The notes under the pieces were generated by a model, which saw only the letters and a list, made by a program, of their open reading frames with translations, was not told the DNA's origin and did no database searches. This document shows positions 61,251 through 64,000 of a stretch of DNA of 64,000 nt, piece by piece; position 1 is the stretch's first letter; the number at the start of each line of letters is the position of its first letter. The translations under genes were made by a program, and so were the position numbers. Source of the DNA: Candidatus Dechloromonas phosphorivorans (lineage in GTDB: Bacteria; Pseudomonadota; Gammaproteobacteria; Burkholderiales; Rhodocyclaceae); the NCBI GenBank assembly GCA_016714975.1, contig JADKBR010000028.1:67080-131079 (forward strand). Reading direction: 5' to 3'.

Positions 61251-61584
61251 GAGGTTCCGGCGCCTTGGGCACGACATAGAGTTGGGGATGGACATGCAGC
61301 AACTCGACCCGCTGCCCGAGGAGCGTGACGGTCCCGGGACGCCGGTTGTCGCCGGTGTCGCTGTATTCGAAGCCATAGATGCGGCGCAGGCGAAGCCTTC
61401 CATCGTCGTCGCGCACCAGCCGCAGCGAACGGATGGCAACCGTGTCGTCGAGAAACTGCAGGCCCTCATCGGCGCAGGCGCGTTGCGCTGCCTTGACACC
61501 GATTTCGCGCACCTTCAGGCTGTCCAGCCAGAGCCAGACAGCGGCAGCGAGGAATACCAGGACCAGCAATTGGAGCAATTCCAT
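61234..61584 (-). CDS. DUF3301 family membrane-anchored protein
   Basis: A 116-residue protein with a single N-terminal membrane anchor (LLQLLVLVFLAAAVWLWLDSL), followed by KVREIGVKAAQRACADEGLQFLDDTVAIRSLRLVRDDDGRLRLRRIYGFEYSDTGDNRRPGTV, the DUF3301 pattern. Role unknown. An in-frame GTG directly precedes the ATG. The 3' end overlaps the mutarotase start. It is divergent from rlmJ over 146 bases. Confidence 0.85.
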   Translation of the reverse strand: MELLQLLVLVFLAAAVWLWLDSLKVREIGVKAAQRACADEGLQFLDDTVAIRSLRLVRDDDGRLRLRRIYGFEYSDTGDNRRPGTVTLLGQRVELLHVHPQLYVVPKAPEPHETLH

Positions 61585-61730
61585 CACGCAAGAGCTCGCA
61601 AACCGTGAAACAGGCCACGGTCAATCAGGAATGTGCTGGATAATTCGTCCTCTCACACCTGTTCAGAAACATGAAGACGACTCCCGGATTGTTCCGCGAC
61701 CGGCGCATCTTCTTCAACCAGACCATTTAA

Positions 61731-62600
61731 TGCTCAGCTACCGTCACGCCTACCACGCCGGCAACCATGCCGACGTGCTCAAACACCTGGTCCTGCTCCA
61801 GATTGCCGAATACTTGGGCGAAAAACCGGCACCATTCTGGATCATCGACACCCACGCGGGCGCCGGGCGCTACGCGCTGGAATCGACGCACGCCAGAAAG
61901 CTGGCCGAGTACCGTGACGGCATCGGTCGCCTGTGGGACAGGAAGGGCCTGCCCCGGCGGCGGTCGACTACGTCGAATTCGTCAGGATGCTCAACCCGGA
62001 CGGCAAGCTGCGCCACTACCCGGGCTCGCCCTGGCCGGCCAGCCAGATGCTGCGCGAAAGCGACCGCCTGCGGCTCTACGAACTGCACAGCAGCGACTTA
62101 AGCACCTGCAAGAATGCTTCGCCAACGCCGGTCGCCAGGTGATGGTGACCGCGGGCGATGGCTTCGCCGGGCTCAAGGCCATCCTGCCGCCACCCCGCCG
62201 CGCGCTGGTGCTGATCGACCCTGCCTACGAGACCCGGGATGATTACGTCAACGTCGTCAGGTGCCTGCAGGATTCGCTCAAGCGCTTTCCTACCGGCATT
62301 TATGCGCTGTGGTACCCGCTGCTGGCCAAACCTGAGGCGCGCAAGCTGCCCGCCAGACTGAAGCGACTTGGCGCCAGCAACTGGCTGCAGGCCACGCTCG
62401 AAGTCAAGGCGCCGTCCACCGACGGCTTCGGAATGAACGGCAGCGCCATGTTCATCATCAATCCGCCGTGGACTTTAGAGAAGACGCTGCACGAGACCCT
62501 GCCGCGCCTTACATCCCTTCTGGCACAGGGTGATGGCGCAAAATTCATTATCGAAAGCCAGACATGGGTCTGGTCGAGCAGACCCTGCGCAACTGGGTGA
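61731..62600 (+). CDS. rlmJ: 23S rRNA (adenine(2030)-N6)-methyltransferase RlmJ (frameshifted)
   Basis: Methylates A2030 of 23S rRNA. The start MLSYRHAYHAGNHADVLKHLVLLQ is the RlmJ hallmark, followed by IIDTHAGAGRYAL (SAM site). The frame changes near 61940-61950, continuing PAAVDYVEFVRMLNPDGKLRHYPGSPW, and again near 62095, continuing KHLQECFANAGRQVMVTAGDGFAGLKAILPPPRRALVLIDPAYE (catalytic DPAYE), IYALWYPLL and GSAMFIINPPWTLE. The restored product is about 285-290 residues. The last codons after IIESQT run into a transposase scrap, so the exact 3' end is uncertain. Confidence 0.88.
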   Translation, partial: CSATVTPTTPATMPTCSNTWSCSRLPNTWAKNRHHSGSSTPTRAPGATRWNRRTPESWPSTVTASVACGTGRACPGGGRLRRIRQDAQPGRQAAPLPGLALAGQPDAARKRPPAALRTAQQRLKHLQECFANAGRQVMVTAGDGFAGLKAILPPPRRALVLIDPAYETRDDYVNVVRCLQDSLKRFPTGIYALWYPLLAKPEARKLPARLKRLGASNWLQATLEVKAPSTDGFGMNGSAMFIINPPWTLEKTLHETLPRLTSLLAQGDGAKFIIESQTWVWSSRPCATG

Positions 62601-62665
62601 AGGCGGCGGCCGGAAGCTCAACGGCCCCGGAACCAAGGTGGTGACGCAGGAGCAGATGGATTGGC
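62563..62665 (+). pseudogene. IS3-family transposase OrfA remnant
   Basis: Encodes MGLVEQTLRNWVKAAAG and, after a one-base shift, KLNGPGTKVVTQEQMD, matching the helix-turn-helix part of IS3-group OrfA proteins (SEQTLRNWVKA...GKL.G.G.K.VTPEQME). Both the N- and C-terminal parts and OrfB are missing. It directly abuts or overlaps the rlmJ 3' end. Confidence 0.65.
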
Positions 62666-62788
62666 GGCATAATGCCGTATGGTTGGAAGACGAAAAACAG
62701 AGGGAAGCTCAAAGAGCATAAGAAGCGAGCAGCATAAAAATCGACCTTTGAAAGATAAACACAAAGGCAAGCGCGGAGAAAAAACCTG

Positions 62789-63535
62789 ATGCCGAATGGA
62801 CAGCCGGAATCGCCGAAGGAAAACCTTCTATTGGCGGCAATGCCCGTGGCAGACTATCTGCGACTAGAGCTCCAGCTAGAGAATGTCAGTTTGTCTGTCG
62901 GTGAGGGTGCTGCATGAAGTCGGAGAGGCACTAGATTTCCTCTATTTCCCTATTAGCGGCATTGTCTCCCTTCGATCGATAACCGAGGACGGTTCCAGTT
63001 CGGAACTCGCCATCGTTGGGAATGATGGCCTAGTTGGAATCTCCGCGGTTCTCGGCGAAGACAGGTCGGCACATCAGGCCGTTGTACAAAGTGCTGGCCA
63101 TGCCTACCGAATCAGCATCGAACAGATCCGCAGCGAACTTGATCAAGGGGGTCCGCTGCTGCGCATTGCCCTTCTCTATGTGCAGTCGCTGATGACTCAG
63201 GTGGAACAGAATGCACTGTGTTATCGGCACCACCGCGTCGAACAACAAATGTGTCGATGGATTCTGCTCTGCCATGACCGGACTCCAGCGCCGAACTGAA
63301 CACTACCGCTGCCCAAATTGGGTATGCTTGGGCTTGCAGCCTGAAGTTGTTACTGAGGTTATCGGCGTACTCCAGACGGCAGGGCTGATTACATTTAGCC
63401 GAGGCCACATCCAAATTCTGGATCGCTCAAGACTGGAAGCCCGCGCCTGCAAATGCTGCGTTGCGTCCAGAAAAACAGCAACCGGAATCTCGCGAGAAAT
63501 TCCCCATGCACAGGTTTCGACAAGTACGCACCTAA
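62789..63535 (+). CDS. Crp/Fnr-family transcription regulator (frameshifted)
   Basis: Starts MPNGQPESPKENLLLAAMPVADYLRL, and after a one-base insertion near 62905 (GAGGGTGC) continues VLHEVGEALDFLYFPISGIVSLRSITEDGSSSELAIVGNDGLVGISAVL (cyclic-nucleotide-binding fold) and VVQSAGHAYRISIEQIRSELDQGGPLLRIALLYVQSLMTQVEQNALCYRHHRVEQQMCRWILL. Two more shifts near 63290 and 63330 lead to LGLQPEVVTEVIGVLQTAGLITFSRGHIQILDRSRLEARAC, the winged-helix DNA-binding part. Effector unknown. The 3' end is uncertain and may overlap the next gene. Confidence 0.75.
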
Positions 63536-64000
63536 CTCCGGGGATTCTGCGCAAGTCCGCAGAGGATCGGTATCAACAGTCCTTGAGTAACGGAGTGAAG
63601 TTGCCAATAGATACGCACCGCCTCGCTCATGAGCTTCAGGTGCATCAAATCGAACTGGAGTTGCAAAACGAGGTGCTGACTAGGGCAAATGCCGAAGCTG
63701 ACCGGCGCGCCAACGATATGTCGCGATTTCCGACTCTTCTCCCATTGCATTCATCACCGTGGATTCGCTGGGCACAATTTGTCAAATCACCCAGCCGGCG
63801 CCAATCTTCTCGGCATCAAGCGCGCTGAAGCCAGGCGATATCGATTTGGCGCTTCGGTGGCAGCAGAATCTGTTGCCGTTTTCTGATCAATTTCTGGGCA
63901 AGGTCTTGAATGAGCGCAGCCCGACAAGGGATGCAGAAATTACCTTATCGCCCACAGCCCAAAGCCCGGCGGCGATGATCACGATTGATGCTGTGCCTGA
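63506..64000 (+). CDS. PAS-domain sensor protein, partial and frameshifted
   Basis: A path through three frames reads LTPGILRKSAEDRYQQSLSNG, HRLAHELQVHQIELELQNEVLTRAN, then (after a shift near 63735) a PAS-like stretch with LGTICQITQPAGANLLGIKRAEA and RFGASVAAESVAVF, and after another shift DQFLGKVLNERSPTRDAE to the window end. The HELQVHQIELELQNEVL helix followed by PAS is typical of hybrid sensors (histidine kinases or diguanylate cyclases). The output domain is outside the window. The start is uncertain; an ATG at 63506 fits if one base is missing. Confidence 0.6.

Overview
The window looks like a chromosomal segment of a betaproteobacterium, most likely of the Rhodocyclales. The signs are GC-rich coding DNA, the conserved order aroA-cmk / rpsA / ihfB / lapA / lapB followed by heptose genes and cysM, an aroA-cmk gene fusion, and typical proteobacterial housekeeping genes (glmS, prfC, rlmJ, rbgA). 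No rRNA, tRNA or CRISPR array was seen. The species assignment is inference.

Positions 1-9634 (all minus strand) are core genome: cysM (cut by the window edge), hldD, rfaE1, ugd, lapB, lapA, ihfB, rpsA and the aroA-cmk fusion. They cover LPS heptose supply, LPS-assembly control and translation. Two hairpin-plus-T-tract terminators separate ihfB from lapA and cmk from rpsA.

Positions 9699-49047 are a very large O-antigen or capsule locus, almost all on the minus strand and starting with glmS. Reading in the direction of transcription it holds: glmS; a second ugd; wbpB-wbpD-wbpE (2,3-diacetamido uronic acid branch); a flippase (wzx) and an O-acetyltransferase; a complete legionaminic-acid set (legB, legC, legG, legI, legH, ptmE-like, legF); an amidotransferase/HisF/HisH triad; an unrecognised GT-B-like protein; a second HisH/HisF pair, a Wzy-like membrane protein and a WbpG-type amidotransferase; a GT4 glycosyltransferase; UDP-L-FucNAc synthesis (fnlA, fnlB, fnlC) with wbuB; a WbpV/WbpK-like reductase; a PglC/PglD-like pair; a WbpM-like dehydratase; and a Wzz carrying a 9-bp minisatellite that encodes ten VGQ triplets. 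The predicted product is a Wzx/Wzy-dependent glycan containing L-FucNAc, a legionaminic-acid derivative and a diacetamido uronic acid, with two separate acetamidino modifications.

The locus is also packed with toxin-antitoxin modules: Phd/PIN, VapBC, FitAB-like, RelBE-like, AbrB/VapC, HigBA-like and a DUF4160/DUF2442 pair. Two of these sit between the fnlA, fnlB and fnlC genes. A lone DUF4143 ATPase lies on the opposite strand.

Positions 49316-64000 are mixed: a diheme cytochrome c, small VOC and DUF3303 proteins, transposase scraps, a sirtuin (cobB), a 951-residue DUF4062-NB-ARC-TPR STAND protein with eight near-identical TPRs (candidate defence or signalling protein), a duplicated scrap of the rbgA 3' end, an SGNH hydrolase, rbgA, yaiI, prfC, a mutarotase, DUF3301, rlmJ, an IS3 scrap, a Crp-like regulator and a PAS protein running off the end.

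About twenty single-base frameshifts break genes in 1-9.6 kb and 51.8-64 kb, while the roughly 45 genes between are intact. Most look like homopolymer indels, so they are probably sequence errors and the affected genes are annotated as whole genes across the shifts.
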